The notes: generated by a model from the letters alone, not told the origin. Shown: positions 16,935 through 26,076, counted from the first letter of the stretch. The stretch: DNA of 45,213 nucleotides from Acinetobacter lwoffii (GCF_024129735.1 NZ_JAMXXK010000028.1:1-45213), one strand, 5' to 3'. A program made the numbers and translations.

Positions 16935-17321
16935 TTAGTTAATGATTCGTACAATTTTGTTGGTACGCTCATTGACCAGAACGTAGTCATTGTTGACCTT
17001 GTACCATTGCTGGAAACGACCGGTATTTGGTAAACGGCGTGCTTCGCGATCACTTACTTCAAAACGGTTGTTGTCATATTGGCGAGGTAAAGTTTGTCCT
17101 ACGCGCCAGTCACGGCTTGGATTGACCATACGGTTGTTATGACGGCGGTCATCATTCCAGCGACGGTCGTCATTCCATTTCTTGCTGTCTTTGGCATTCC
17201 AGTGTGGCGCCGGTTTATGCGGATTATGGTCATAACGCGAGTCATGCTGTGGTGCTGCCATTGCAGAAGTAGCTAACAAAGCACTTAGAGATAACGCGAT
17301 TGTAGTTAAGACTTTTTTCAT
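16935..17321 (-). CDS. RcnB-like periplasmic protein, copy 1
   Basis: A 128-residue secreted protein with a Sec signal peptide ending near AMA-AP. The mature part is rich in Asp, Arg, His and Asn (DDRRWNDDRRHNNR) and ends in a compact domain, WRVGQTLPRQYDNNRFEVSDREARRLPNTGRFQQWYKVNNDYVLVNERTNKIVRII, typical of the RcnB/YohN family. The E. coli protein affects nickel and cobalt homeostasis; the role here is unknown. The ORF stays open 60 bases upstream, but AAGGTGAG lies just before the ATG at 17321. It shares the WYKVNNDYxLV core with the next gene and is its paralogue. Confidence 0.85.
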   Translation of the reverse strand: MKKVLTTIALSLSALLATSAMAAPQHDSRYDHNPHKPAPHWNAKDSKKWNDDRRWNDDRRHNNRMVNPSRDWRVGQTLPRQYDNNRFEVSDREARRLPNTGRFQQWYKVNNDYVLVNERTNKIVRIIN

Positions 17322-17503
17322 GGCTCTCACCTTAAAATGTATATCTAATTTCGATGAGACTAAATTAGCGAACAAGTACATAGAAAGCGTGAGGGCTATT
17401 TAGTTAAATTGTTAAATTCATGAAGAAATTTAGTAGATGAATCACGTAGTCTCAAAACTGGAAAAGCAGCGAGATTTGCGAATAAAAAATTTTCAGCCAG
17501 TGA

Positions 17504-17532
17504 AATAAAAAAGCCCAAACATCGTTGGGCCT
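17504..17532 (-). terminator. Terminator of the second RcnB-like gene
   Basis: On the minus strand GGCCCAA, loop CGATG, TTTGGGCTTTTTT. It lies about 30 bases after the stop. Confidence 0.88.
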
Positions 17533-17564
17533 TAAAGAAGATTAAATTTGAATGCACTTATGAA

Positions 17565-17951
17565 CTAGTCACCCACAATCCGGATAATGCTGTTGTTTTC
17601 AGAATCCACCAGAATATAGTCATTATTGACTTTGTACCATTGCTGCTTGCGGTCAGGTCGAGGCAGGCGATGGTCTTTATATTCAACTTTATAGCCATTG
17701 CCACGATAATGCTGCGGCATCACATAACCCGGCTGCCAGCGTAACTGTTGCAGGCGTTTCACCCCGCGTTCTTCACGCATACGGCGGTTATCCTGCTGAT
17801 CTTCCTCTCGGAACTCACGGGCTTTCTTCTTGTCATGACCATGACGTGAATCCATACGGGATTCATCATTGAAATGAGGGGCAGCGATGACGACATTGCT
17901 CAGCATGAATGTACTGCAAGAAATTGCCAGTGCCACCAAAACCTTTTTCAT
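17565..17951 (-). CDS. RcnB-like periplasmic protein, copy 2
   Basis: A 128-residue secreted protein with a signal peptide ending near VIA-AP. A highly charged linker (HGHDKKKAREFREEDQQDNRRMREERG) precedes a C-terminal domain, WQPGYVMPQHYRGNGYKVEYKDHRLPRPDRKQQWYKVNNDYILVDSENNSIIRIV. It is a paralogue of the gene at 16935-17321. Both have their own terminators and are separated by about 240 bp, so they are likely transcribed separately after a tandem duplication. Confidence 0.85.
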   Translation of the reverse strand: MKKVLVALAISCSTFMLSNVVIAAPHFNDESRMDSRHGHDKKKAREFREEDQQDNRRMREERGVKRLQQLRWQPGYVMPQHYRGNGYKVEYKDHRLPRPDRKQQWYKVNNDYILVDSENNSIIRIVGD

Positions 17952-18266
17952 GTTGAACCCTCATTAAATTGTTCATCTTCTACAGCACCTAATGTACGGA
18001 AAAATTGCAGAGAAACTGTGAAGAACAGGCACAATTTTTATAACAAATGCAGAGATATTATGATGATGTCATGTTTTTACATGACTATATGCGACGGCAT
18101 CACTTCTATAAAGTAGCCTACCGAGCCATGTCCTTATCTCATCAAAGCAAGGGCCAACATGCAAGCGAAAATCGATGATTTAGCTCAAAAAAACAGCATT
18201 GAGTCAGCGAGAAAAAAGTTCATGATTTAATGAAACGACAAAGAATTTTGCCGGTTTAGTTTGAGA
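17952..18266. other. Intergenic region of 315 bp with a short inverted repeat
   Basis: It holds GTCATGT, loop TTTT, ACATGAC (about 18067-18084), a 7-bp stem with no function I can name. A 23-codon ORF at 18159-18230 follows AAGGG but has no other support. No clear promoter is seen. Confidence 0.4.
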
Positions 18267-18422
18267 TTAATTCCATTGCTCTGCCAAACCTTGTAAGGAC
18301 TGAATCGCGTCAGCCACGGATTCAGCTTGAAGAGCATCATCAAGTGCCACAATCAATGCTTCAGATAACTGCAACTGTTCAATCCGGTGAATTGTTTCAA
18401 TTTTACGTTTTTGATCAGCCAT
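18267..18422 (-). CDS. Small hypothetical protein, 51 residues
   Basis: A short ORF with a strong ribosome-binding site (AGGAG 7 bases before ATG). The product starts MADQKRKIETIHRIEQLQL and ends GLAEQWN. It is predicted to be mostly helical and slightly acidic, with amphipathic stretches (LSEALIVALDDALQAESVADAIQSLQ). There is no signal peptide or membrane segment. Codon use looks like that of the neighbours. I do not recognise the family. It sits alone between the second RcnB-like gene and a hypothetical gene, all on the minus strand. Confidence 0.68.
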   Translation of the reverse strand: MADQKRKIETIHRIEQLQLSEALIVALDDALQAESVADAIQSLQGLAEQWN

Positions 18423-18553
18423 GCTGCGCTCCTGATTTGATCTATCTGTGATTCAAGAAAGCATAGTCCAATCAGTTTAATTTGGAAAACCGTATAATTT
18501 TATATATTTAATATGTAAATCCGATTTATTGTTATTTTTTGCAGGATTTTAAG

Positions 18554-18583
18554 AAAAAAAGGGCACTTTATCGAAAAGTGCCC
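18554..18583 (-). terminator. Terminator of the 139-residue hypothetical gene
   Basis: On the minus strand GGGCACTTT, short loop, AAAGTGCCC then seven Ts. It lies just after the stop at 18607. Confidence 0.9.
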
Positions 18584-18606
18584 AAGATTATTCAATGACC
18601 CGACTT

Positions 18607-19026
18607 TTAATAAGCGTAGTTCAGGTCAGTATAATCGTTGAGTGATTTCTGCACATGCGCCTGAATAAAGGCACGTACATCCTCGGCCGTCATGGCTTTG
18701 CCCTGATTGCTGATGACATGTTCGATTTCTGGCTGACCTTCAATTTTAATGCGATAAACAAAATGCTTGGCCAGACGATAACTGTCGTCTAATTTTTCAA
18801 TACCAGTCACATAATAATAGGCATGTTCAAAATTCAGATCCTGATGTGAAAATACAAATTGCTCGAACAATTTGAGTTTCTGAGCATTTTCGAGTGCTTT
18901 GATGTCATCCACGATACTGGCTTCAAACTTGGTGCCGTATTTCTCTGAAATAGGCTGTTGATCAATCAGCAGCGACACCATGCCATCGTCTAAATGGGTC
19001 ACCGTAATATTGTTTAATTCAGTCAT
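18607..19026 (-). CDS. Conserved hypothetical protein, 139 residues
   Basis: I do not recognise the family. The product is acidic, has no signal peptide or membrane segment, and seems a single compact alpha/beta domain (ITVTHLDDGMVSLLIDQQPIS, then helices, then FVYRIKIEGQPEIEHVIS). The last 25 residues (AEDVRAFIQAHVQKSL) are helical. It has its own terminator and stands alone. Confidence 0.75.
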   Translation of the reverse strand: MTELNNITVTHLDDGMVSLLIDQQPISEKYGTKFEASIVDDIKALENAQKLKLFEQFVFSHQDLNFEHAYYYVTGIEKLDDSYRLAKHFVYRIKIEGQPEIEHVISNQGKAMTAEDVRAFIQAHVQKSLNDYTDLNYAY

Positions 19027-19141
19027 GATGCACTCGAGTGAAATATAGTGGGGCTTAGTATGCTGTTATTTTAATGAAACTCAATGCGAGCGGGGTGAAC
19101 TTACTTAAGATTTATGCGCTGAATATGACTAAAAATGAAAT

Positions 19142-19162
19142 AAAAAGGGAGCGATTGCTCCC
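19142..19162 (-). terminator. Terminator of the ubiG-mupP-yciK operon
   Basis: On the minus strand GGGAGC, loop AATC, GCTCCC then TTTTT, 20 bases after the yciK stop. Confidence 0.9.
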
Positions 19163-19182
19163 TGAATGACAGACAGAATAAT

Positions 19183-19929
19183 TTAATCCTGTGCATCAAT
19201 ACTCTGGCCATTCATATGCAGGCTGTCATTACCCATCAAATATAGATAAGCCGGCATGATTGAATCGGGGGTAGGCAGGGTTTTCGGATCTTCATTCGGA
19301 TAGGCCTTGGCGCGCATGGCAGTCCGCGTTGCCCCGGGATTGATGCAGTTATAACGGATATTCGGATGTACCTGCTCTTTGGCAAATAACTGGCTTACCG
19401 CTTCAATAGCAATTTTAGAAACCGAATACGCACCCCAGCGTTCGCGGGCTTCGCGGCCTACACCTGAGCTGGCAAAAACCACAGAAGCATGTTCGGATTT
19501 GGATAATAACGGTAACAGCGCTTGGGTCATGACAAAGGGTGCACGCAGATTGACCGCCATCACATCATCCCAGACATTGACCGGATAATCCGCCAAGGGA
19601 ACCCGTTCGCCTAAAATGCCGGCATTGTGCAGAATGCCGTCCAGACGACCAAACTGACGGTCTAGCGTATCGAGCAAAAGCTCATAATCACGTTCTGACG
19701 CACTCGATAGTTGTAGCGGCAAGATGGCAGGTTGCGGCGCACCCAAACTTTCAATTTCATCATAAATGACTTCGAGTTTGTTTAAGGTACGCCCATGCAG
19801 CACCACAGTTGCGCCATGCAAGGCATAACTGATTGCTGCTGCACGTCCAATGCCATCGCCCGCACCTGTGATTAGGATGATACGATCCTTGAGCAGATCG
19901 GGGCGAGGTTGATATGCTGAATATTTCAT
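19183..19929 (-). CDS. yciK: YciK family short-chain dehydrogenase/reductase
   Basis: A 248-residue classical SDR. The cofactor loop is TGAGDGIG, the catalytic Tyr-x-x-x-Lys is in YSVSK and the preceding Ser in FASSG. NAGILG is also present. The start MKYSAYQPRPDLLKDRIILITGAGDGIG is typical of YciK. The substrate is not known. It is the third gene of ubiG-mupP-yciK, an order known from Pseudomonas. Confidence 0.9.
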   Translation of the reverse strand: MKYSAYQPRPDLLKDRIILITGAGDGIGRAAAISYALHGATVVLHGRTLNKLEVIYDEIESLGAPQPAILPLQLSSASERDYELLLDTLDRQFGRLDGILHNAGILGERVPLADYPVNVWDDVMAVNLRAPFVMTQALLPLLSKSEHASVVFASSGVGREARERWGAYSVSKIAIEAVSQLFAKEQVHPNIRYNCINPGATRTAMRAKAYPNEDPKTLPTPDSIMPAYLYLMGNDSLHMNGQSIDAQD

Positions 19930-19968
19930 TATCTACCTCCTCACTTCTTATTATTTAGTGTTAAGCGT

Positions 19969-20658
19969 TCAAGATACCGCAGTATGCTGCTTCAGTACTA
20001 GTGTCTGAATCAATTGATGTAATTCTGTCACAGTATGCACGATATGGTCGGCCTGCCAGGCGTTTAAATCGTCTTTGTATTGCAACGGCAAATAACCATA
20101 AGCAGCCAGAATGGTCAGCATCTGGGCATGACGGCCGGCATCAATATCTCGGGGATGATCTCCGACATAGATACAGTCTTCCGCGGCAAGATTCAGTTGC
20201 TTGGCTGCCAGATACATCGGTTCAGGATCGGGTTTGGTCCGAGTGACATCTTCCGGACATACCAGCACTGCGCAGCGTTCACTCAGGTTCAGCGCTTGCA
20301 GTAAAGCCTCGCTGAGCCAGCGCGGTTTATTGGTCACAATCCCCCAAGGAATGTCATTTTCCTCTAGCTGTTCAAGTAATGGATACATGCCATCAAACAG
20401 ATCGGTATCGACCGCAATATCTGCGCCGTACATGTCCAGAAAGCGCTGACGGTGTTGCAGAAAGACCGGATCTTCTAGTTGCAGTTCCGGATAAACCAGT
20501 TTCACCATAGCGCGAGCGCCTTCGGAGACCTGGGTACGAATCAGCTCGGGTGCAACCAGTGGGCGGCCTTCTTCACGGCACATCTGCTGGATAATTCGGA
20601 TAAAATCGGCAGCGGTATCAATCAGGGTTCCATCTAGGTCAAATAAAACGGCTTTCAT
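19969..20658 (-). CDS. mupP: N-acetylmuramic acid 6-phosphate phosphatase (HAD family)
   Basis: A 229-residue HAD phosphatase with motif [11 protein letters not shown] (nucleophile Asp7, acid/base Asp9), motif II TNKP and motif [16 protein letters not shown]. By sequence alone it could be named phosphoglycolate phosphatase. The position between ubiG and yciK is that of mupP in Pseudomonas, where the enzyme dephosphorylates MurNAc-6-P in the AmgK/MurU cell-wall recycling route. Its ATG overlaps the ubiG stop (ATGA). Confidence 0.85.
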   Translation of the reverse strand: MKAVLFDLDGTLIDTAADFIRIIQQMCREEGRPLVAPELIRTQVSEGARAMVKLVYPELQLEDPVFLQHRQRFLDMYGADIAVDTDLFDGMYPLLEQLEENDIPWGIVTNKPRWLSEALLQALNLSERCAVLVCPEDVTRTKPDPEPMYLAAKQLNLAAEDCIYVGDHPRDIDAGRHAQMLTILAAYGYLPLQYKDDLNAWQADHIVHTVTELHQLIQTLVLKQHTAVS

Positions 20659-21383
20659 GCTGTGGTCTCTGCTGCGCTATCTTTCACGGTATAAACCATG
20701 TAGTTCACATCAACATTCGGTGCCAGCCAATAACGCTTGGTCAGCGGATTATAGTGCAGACCGGTCATGTCTTTGAGCTTTAAACCAGCGTTACGAATAT
20801 CATGTGCCAGTTCAGACGGCTTGATAAATTTGCTGTAATCATGGGTGCCTTTGGCCAGCATGCGCAAGACATATTCTGCCCCGATAATCGCAAATAAATA
20901 GGACTTTGGATTACGGTTAATGGTCGAGAAGAATACATGACCACCTGGCTTGACCAGCTTGTGACAGGCCTGAATAATCGATGCCGGATCTGGCACATGC
21001 TCTAGCATTTCCATGCAGGTCACGATGTCATATTGGCCAGCCTGTTCCTCTGCCAGTTGCTCAACCGGCACCTGACGATATTCAATATTGTTCACACCTT
21101 CCTGTTCGGCATGGATGCGTGCCACATTTAAAGGGGCTGCGCCCATATCAATCCCGAGTACATCGGCACCGCGTCGCGCCATGCTTTCGGCCAGAATACC
21201 GCCACCACAGCCGACATCCAGCACTTTTTTGCCGCTCAGGCCTCCGGCATGTTCATCAATCCAGTTTAAACGCAGTGGATTAATCATGTGCAAGGGGCGG
21301 AACTCGGAATGCTGATCCCACCATATAGCTGCAAATGCTTCAAACTTGGCAATTTCTTGTGGATCAACATTCAATTGCGACAT
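20655..21383 (-). CDS. ubiG: Ubiquinone biosynthesis O-methyltransferase
   Basis: About 242 residues. It performs both O-methylations of ubiquinone synthesis with S-adenosylmethionine. The SAM-binding motif is [13 protein letters not shown]. The amphipathic membrane-contact stretch [12 protein letters not shown] and [11 protein letters not shown] are typical of UbiG. A GTG nine bases upstream is in frame, but it is itself part of the GAGGTG ribosome-binding site for the ATG at 21383. It is the first gene of the operon. Confidence 0.95.
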   Translation of the reverse strand: MSQLNVDPQEIAKFEAFAAIWWDQHSEFRPLHMINPLRLNWIDEHAGGLSGKKVLDVGCGGGILAESMARRGADVLGIDMGAAPLNVARIHAEQEGVNNIEYRQVPVEQLAEEQAGQYDIVTCMEMLEHVPDPASIIQACHKLVKPGGHVFFSTINRNPKSYLFAIIGAEYVLRMLAKGTHDYSKFIKPSELAHDIRNAGLKLKDMTGLHYNPLTKRYWLAPNVDVNYMVYTVKDSAAETTA

Positions 21384-21610
21384 CGGTGTCACCTCAATCA
21401 GTCATGATTAGCTAAAAATATATATGTGCCGAATGGCCAGAGAAACTGATTTAAAACCTTGAAAATCAGTTCGATGGTTTAGTGTAGCGATTCTGGCAGA
21501 AAAAGCGATAAAAGCAGCAAAAAAGTTCACAGAATGAAAACGAAACCGGCATAATTGATTTATAGTGAACACATAAACTAAGCATAATGATTTAGAGGAC
21601 GATAATCCGA

Positions 21611-22225
21611 ATGAAAAAATTCCTTTTAGGCACTGTTGCCGCATCTGTTTTGGCCTTTTCAGGCAATGCTATGGCCAATTTTGTGGCAGGTCAGGACTAT
21701 CAGGTGGTTGCAAAACCAGTCAAAGTCGAAAAACCGGGCAGAATTGAGGTACGTGAATTCTTCTGGTACGGCTGTGGTCACTGTTTCGCGCTTGAACCAC
21801 ATATGCAGGGCTGGTTGAAAAAATTACCAAAAGATGTACGTTTTGTACGTACGCCGGCTGCAATGAATCCACTCTGGGAACAGGCAGCACGTGCTTATTA
21901 TGTGTCTGAAGCATTGGGTGTGCGTCAAAAAGCACATTTACAATTATTCCATGATATTCATGACAAGCAACGTCCAATTTTAGAACAGGCACAACTGGCT
22001 AAGTTCTATACCCGCTATGGTATTTCTGAAGCAAAATTTAACAGCACCTATAAATCTTTCCCGATCACTTCGAAAATTGCCCAAGCCAAAAATCTGGCTG
22101 CTCAGTATCAGTTAAGTGGTGTTCCGGCAGTGACCGTGAATGGTAAATATATTGTGCAGGGTAATGATGCCAAAGTCATTCAGGTGGTGAATTACCTGAT
22201 CGAGAAAGAGCGTAAAGCCAAATAA
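21611..22225 (+). CDS. dsbA: Thiol:disulfide interchange protein DsbA
   Basis: A 204-residue periplasmic thioredoxin-fold oxidase with a Sec signal peptide (cleavage near AMA-NF). The active site is CGHC at residues 55-58, where E. coli DsbA has CPHC. The cis-Pro loop is GVP with Pro172. It introduces disulfides into exported proteins. GAGGA lies upstream of the ATG. It is monocistronic with a strong terminator. Confidence 0.95.
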   Translation: MKKFLLGTVAASVLAFSGNAMANFVAGQDYQVVAKPVKVEKPGRIEVREFFWYGCGHCFALEPHMQGWLKKLPKDVRFVRTPAAMNPLWEQAARAYYVSEALGVRQKAHLQLFHDIHDKQRPILEQAQLAKFYTRYGISEAKFNSTYKSFPITSKIAQAKNLAAQYQLSGVPAVTVNGKYIVQGNDAKVIQVVNYLIEKERKAK

Positions 22226-22244
22226 GTCTGAACTGACGATCAGT

Positions 22245-22278
22245 AAAAAAAACCTGCATCATGATGCAGGTTTTTTTT
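22245..22278 (+). terminator. Bidirectional terminator between dsbA and the FabR-like gene
   Basis: AACCTGCATC, two-base centre, GATGCAGGTT with eight Ts on the plus strand and six As at the left. It serves both convergent genes. Confidence 0.95.
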
Positions 22279-22280
22279 AT

Positions 22281-22982
22281 TTAGACTGGAGGAATGACCG
22301 CTTCATTGAGCACAGGGCTTGCGGTTTCAACTGTTTCGGCAGGTCGCCGGTACCAGTGCAAAATGCCACGCAGCAAGAGTTGCATCTGTAGCACACTTTG
22401 GGTTTTAAAGGCATTGGATTGGGCGCGGCGCAGATCTGGATCAGCCTGATGCTGCAGATGAATCCAGCCCATGGCCCAGTTCAGAAACAGCTCAATCAGC
22501 ATCTGTGCCAGAGCCTGCAAGTCCTGTGGTGCCTGAATATGTCGGGTAGATTGCATCTTGGCCAGTTCATGCATGACATCTTCAGCCAGAAAATGAATTT
22601 CCCGTTCAATTCCGGCACGTAATACGTCCGAACCGCCCCAACGTTCTGCCACAAAAAAAATCCAGGGTTCAGGATGGTATTCGACCGCCTGAAAAAAGAG
22701 TTCAAGTCCCGTGTGAGTTCGGGTATTCGGCTGATACAGATAAGCCTGTCCCAGCTGATTGAGGACACCCTTGATATGAATCGCAACCTGATCCAGCAAT
22801 TCCAGGCCCAGCTGGTTCATATCCTGAAAGTGCCGATAGAACGCCGTCGGTACCAGTTCGACCGCATTCGCAACTTCACGCAGACTGATCGTACTGAAAG
22901 CACGACCCTGACTGCTGAATGCTAGTGTCGCATCGAGTAGTGCCTGATGACTTTGCTGCTTGCGATCTTCACGTAAGGACAT
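22281..22982 (-). CDS. TetR family regulator of the FabR type
   Basis: About 233 residues. The DNA-binding part TISLREVANAVELVPTAFYRHFQDMNQLGLELLDQ closely follows E. coli FabR, and so does GILHWYRRP near the C-terminus. FabR represses unsaturated fatty acid synthesis genes in response to acyl chains, so a role in membrane lipid control is likely but unproven here. The C-terminus carries a 20-residue Pro/Val-rich extension. A GTG 18 bases upstream is in frame; the ATG at 22982 has GGAAA at a suitable distance. Confidence 0.83.
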   Translation of the reverse strand: MSLREDRKQQSHQALLDATLAFSSQGRAFSTISLREVANAVELVPTAFYRHFQDMNQLGLELLDQVAIHIKGVLNQLGQAYLYQPNTRTHTGLELFFQAVEYHPEPWIFFVAERWGGSDVLRAGIEREIHFLAEDVMHELAKMQSTRHIQAPQDLQALAQMLIELFLNWAMGWIHLQHQADPDLRRAQSNAFKTQSVLQMQLLLRGILHWYRRPAETVETASPVLNEAVIPPV

Positions 22983-23192
22983 AAATGGGTTTCCTGTCAC
23001 TGGCTTCCCTCATAGGGAGTTTTAGTCTAGCAAAAATTAAATCAAATCGTATTGCCACAGATCGGCAGAATTTTGACATCTCGTAGCGAGCTGATGCATT
23101 GATTTTGTAAATGAATCACCAGGCTGCCTAATCTTGGCAAAGGCTTCTGCTATACTGAGCCGCAATTATTTTGAACCCATACAGGACTTATT

Positions 23193-23909
23193 ATGCGTAT
23201 CGACCAGCGAGCATTAGATCAATTACGTGAAGTGAAAATTACCCGTAACTATACACGTTATGCGGAAGGCTCTGTATTGGTTGAATTTGGTCATACCAAA
23301 GTACTCTGTACTGCCAGTGTGGATAGTTCTGTACCGCGTTTCCTCAAAGGTCAGGGCCAAGGCTGGGTGACTGCTGAATATGGCATGTTGCCACGTTCAA
23401 CTCATACCCGTAGTGACCGTGAAGCGGCACGTGGCAAACAGAGTGGCCGTACCCAGGAGATTCAGCGTCTGATTGGTCGTAGCTTGCGCTCAATGGTCGA
23501 TCTGAAAAAGCTGGGTGAAAATACCATTACCATCGACTGTGATGTAATTCAGGCCGATGGCGGTACCCGTACTGCAGCGATTACCGGTGCTGCGGTGGCC
23601 TTGGTCGATGCCATGAACGTCTTGCTGGAAAGAAAAAAAATCAAACATGATCCATTAAAAGGTTTGGTGGCTGCGGTTTCTGTTGGTATTTTCAAAGATG
23701 AAGTTTTACTGGATCTTTGCTATGAAGAAGATTCAAACTGTCAAACCGATTTGAATGTGGTGATGACTCAGGCTGGTGAATTTATTGAAATTCAAGGTAC
23801 TGCAGAAGACAAACCATTTACCCGCGCACAATCGAATGCCATGCTGGAAATGGCCGAGAAAGGCATCCAGGAACTGGTGAAAAAACAGCAAGAAGCTTTA
23901 GGCTGGTAA
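23193..23909 (+). CDS. rph: Ribonuclease PH
   Basis: A 238-residue phosphorolytic 3'-5' exoribonuclease that trims tRNA 3' ends. [37 protein letters not shown], the [14 protein letters not shown] block and [18 protein letters not shown] are characteristic. The full length is intact, without the frameshift known from E. coli K-12. AGGA lies 5 bases before the ATG. Confidence 0.97.
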   Translation: MRIDQRALDQLREVKITRNYTRYAEGSVLVEFGHTKVLCTASVDSSVPRFLKGQGQGWVTAEYGMLPRSTHTRSDREAARGKQSGRTQEIQRLIGRSLRSMVDLKKLGENTITIDCDVIQADGGTRTAAITGAAVALVDAMNVLLERKKIKHDPLKGLVAAVSVGIFKDEVLLDLCYEEDSNCQTDLNVVMTQAGEFIEIQGTAEDKPFTRAQSNAMLEMAEKGIQELVKKQQEALGW

Positions 23910-23925
23910 TCCATCCCATGCTGAG

Positions 23926-23951
23926 AAACGCATCTCCGGATGCGTTTTTTT
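23926..23951 (+). terminator. Terminator of rph
   Basis: AAACGCATC, loop TCCG, GATGCGTTT followed by a run of Ts. Confidence 0.92.
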
Positions 23952-24091
23952 ATGCCTGAAATTTCACTCTGCAACTGTATCCAAAAAATGCATTACAAAA
24001 CTTCCTGACAAAAATCCGACATGAATCGGCTATATCTGAACCGGTTTTAAACCGATATTGGATCAGGCGAGATCACAATGAGGAATGCGAC

Positions 24092-24289
24092 ATGAAACAG
24101 TGGCTTTGTGCAATTTCATTGCTGGGCGTGTTTGGATTAACTGCCTGTGACTGGGGCAATAATCGTGAAGATGACGAGCGTTCAGTATTAAATCAGGATC
24201 GTGATGAGGATAGCGGAAGATATAACGACCGTGATGGTGACGATGATGACCGCGATCGCCGAGGTAATCGGGACGACGATGATGATTAA
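24092..24289 (+). CDS. Small Asp/Arg-rich lipoprotein
   Basis: A 65-residue protein. Residues 1-19 form a lipoprotein signal peptide with lipobox LTAC. The mature part is almost only Asp, Arg, Gly and Asn, with DRDGDDDDRDRRGNRDDDDD at the end, and is surely disordered. GAGG lies before the ATG. It might bind cations or act as a charged periplasmic tether, but there is no known function and I do not recognise a family. The upstream region (24010-24060) has overlapping inverted repeats around CCGGTTTTAAACCG. Confidence 0.72.
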   Translation: MKQWLCAISLLGVFGLTACDWGNNREDDERSVLNQDRDEDSGRYNDRDGDDDDRDRRGNRDDDDD

Positions 24290-24341
24290 GGTCTAAGATA
24301 GAAAATTGAGCAAAATATACGCAAAAAATTTTTCTAAAAAT

Positions 24342-24363
24342 AAAAAAAGGGTGCTTCGCACCC
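24342..24363 (-). terminator. Terminator of nadC
   Basis: On the minus strand GGGTGC, loop GAA, GCACCC followed by seven Ts. Confidence 0.9.
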
Positions 24364-24389
24364 TCTACGGTCATCTATCCCATTTAGGC

Positions 24390-25235
24390 TTAAGCATTGA
24401 AACGCATCGACAGATCAATGGCTTTGACATCTTTGGTCAATACACCCATAGAAATATAATCTACGCCGGTACTCGCGACTTCACGTAAATTATCAATCGT
24501 GATGTTGCCTGAGGCTTCCAGTTTGCAGCGACCGGCCACATGTTGCACCGCGTCGATCATCTGCTGCTGAGTGAAATTGTCTAGCATCACGATATCGGCA
24601 TGGGCTTCGAGTGCCTGATTCAGCTCATCCCAAGTTTCCACTTCGACTTCAACTGGTTTGCCCGGCGCAATCTGATGGGCCTTGGCAATCGCCTGGGTAA
24701 TGCCACCCGCTGCCATAATATGATTTTCTTTAATCAAAAAGGCATCGAACAGGCCCAAACGATGGTTCTGACCACCGCCAATGGCCACGGCATATTTTTG
24801 TGCAATACGCAGACCCGGAAGTGTTTTGCGGGTATCTAACAGTTTGGTATTTAAGCCTTGTAGCTCTTTGACATAGTGGGCGGTTTTAGTCGCAACCGCA
24901 GACAGCGTTTGGACAAAGTTTAGCGCAGGGCGCTCCACGGTGAGTAGGCTACGTGCAGATCCGGCCAGTTTTAAAAATGCTTGATTGGCTTGAACATGAT
25001 CGCCATCATTTTTCAGCCAGATCACTTCAACGCTCGGATCATAGGCCTGAATCAAGGCATTTACCCAAGGCTGACCGGCCAAAACCATGTCTTCACGGCT
25101 AATGATGGTGGCAGTGGCCTGTTCATCTTCAGGAGTTAGCAGAGCAGTAATATCACCGTCACCGATATCTTCTGAAAGTGCTTGTTGAATATTGATCTGA
25201 ATCGACTGGTCGAGCAAAGCTTGAGATATGCGCAT
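24390..25235 (-). CDS. nadC: Nicotinate-nucleotide pyrophosphorylase (carboxylating)
   Basis: A 281-residue quinolinate phosphoribosyltransferase. It makes nicotinate mononucleotide from quinolinate and PRPP in NAD synthesis. ERPALNFVQTLSAVAT, DTRKTLPGLR, GGGQNHRLGLFDAFLIKENHI and the C-terminal ASGNITIDNLREVASTGVDYISMG are family landmarks. It is divergent from ampD, as in E. coli and Pseudomonas. Confidence 0.97.
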   Translation of the reverse strand: MRISQALLDQSIQINIQQALSEDIGDGDITALLTPEDEQATATIISREDMVLAGQPWVNALIQAYDPSVEVIWLKNDGDHVQANQAFLKLAGSARSLLTVERPALNFVQTLSAVATKTAHYVKELQGLNTKLLDTRKTLPGLRIAQKYAVAIGGGQNHRLGLFDAFLIKENHIMAAGGITQAIAKAHQIAPGKPVEVEVETWDELNQALEAHADIVMLDNFTQQQMIDAVQHVAGRCKLEASGNITIDNLREVASTGVDYISMGVLTKDVKAIDLSMRFNA

Positions 25236-25416
25236 GAGTATTTCCGTATCTTTTTTAAGCCGTGAAAATTGCGCCTTATCTTAGCACCGTTACATAAAAG
25301 ATGAGCGATTTTTCATCCAGTTTGCCGGGATGAATTGAGATTTCTCCTTGAAAGTTTTAGCATGAAGTCGGCTGCAATGCTGATCTTGCAGATTTTATTT
25401 TGGGGAGAACGGTTTT

Positions 25417-26007
25417 ATGCAACAGGCAGCTGAGTTTCAGGTCACGGACGGGCAACTAATCGGTGCACGTCAAATCCCGTCTCCCAATTTTAATCAGCGG
25501 CCAGAACAGACCGAGATTCAATTGCTGGTGATTCACAATATCAGCCTGCCACCTTCACAGTTTGGCGGCGGTTATATTGAGCAGTTTTTTCAGAATCAGC
25601 TGGACTGGTCGGTACATCCCTATTTTCAAACCATTGAAGGAATGCAGGTGTCGACCCATTTGCTGATTTTACGATCTGGCGAAGTACTGCAATTTGTCAA
25701 TTTTAATGACCGTGCCTGGCATGCCGGCCGCTCGACCTATTTGGGCAAAAAAGAATGTAATGATTATTCGATCGGGATTGAGCTGGAAGGCAGTGATGAC
25801 TTGCCTTTTGAAACTGAACAATATCAGGCCTTGGTGAAAGTCACGGCCTGTCTGCAACAGCATTATTCTAAGATTCAGCAGCATATTGCCGGGCATTCGG
25901 ATATTGCACCGGGCCGTAAGACCGATCCGGGACCGTATTTTAACTGGGCTGATTTTCGTACACAGTTACAGCATTATAAAAACACCTCAAGCTCGCTTGA
26001 GCGATGA
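25417..26007 (+). CDS. ampD: 1,6-anhydro-N-acetylmuramyl-L-alanine amidase
   Basis: A 196-residue cytoplasmic zinc amidase of the Amidase_2 family that cuts the peptide from anhydro-muropeptides in cell-wall recycling. Zinc ligands His40, His160 and Asp170 and the catalytic Glu122 are all present and each lies six residues later than in E. coli AmpD (34, 154, 164, 116). The core motif GHSDIAPGRKTDPGP is intact. GGGAG precedes the ATG. Loss of AmpD derepresses AmpC in many bacteria. Confidence 0.95.
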   Translation: MQQAAEFQVTDGQLIGARQIPSPNFNQRPEQTEIQLLVIHNISLPPSQFGGGYIEQFFQNQLDWSVHPYFQTIEGMQVSTHLLILRSGEVLQFVNFNDRAWHAGRSTYLGKKECNDYSIGIELEGSDDLPFETEQYQALVKVTACLQQHYSKIQQHIAGHSDIAPGRKTDPGPYFNWADFRTQLQHYKNTSSSLER

Positions 26008-26076
26008 AATTAAGCAATGAACTTCTGACAAAAGTTTCATTACAATAGCCACAAATTTATACATTAGGTGAATAGG

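Noticed and set aside
16799..17053. An 84-codon minus-strand frame overlapping the RcnB-like gene and its terminator.
   Set aside because: It runs through a strong terminator and is in another frame of a convincing gene.
18159..18230. A 23-codon ORF after AAGGG in the gap before the 51-residue gene.
   Set aside because: The ribosome-binding site is fair but there is no other support; conservation would be needed.
24010..24060. Overlapping inverted repeats (CCGACATGAATCGG, CCGGTTTTAAACCG) upstream of the small Asp/Arg-rich lipoprotein, considered as a riboswitch or another Csr-type RNA.
   Set aside because: No GGA loops, no terminator and no known riboswitch core; it may only be a promoter or operator region.
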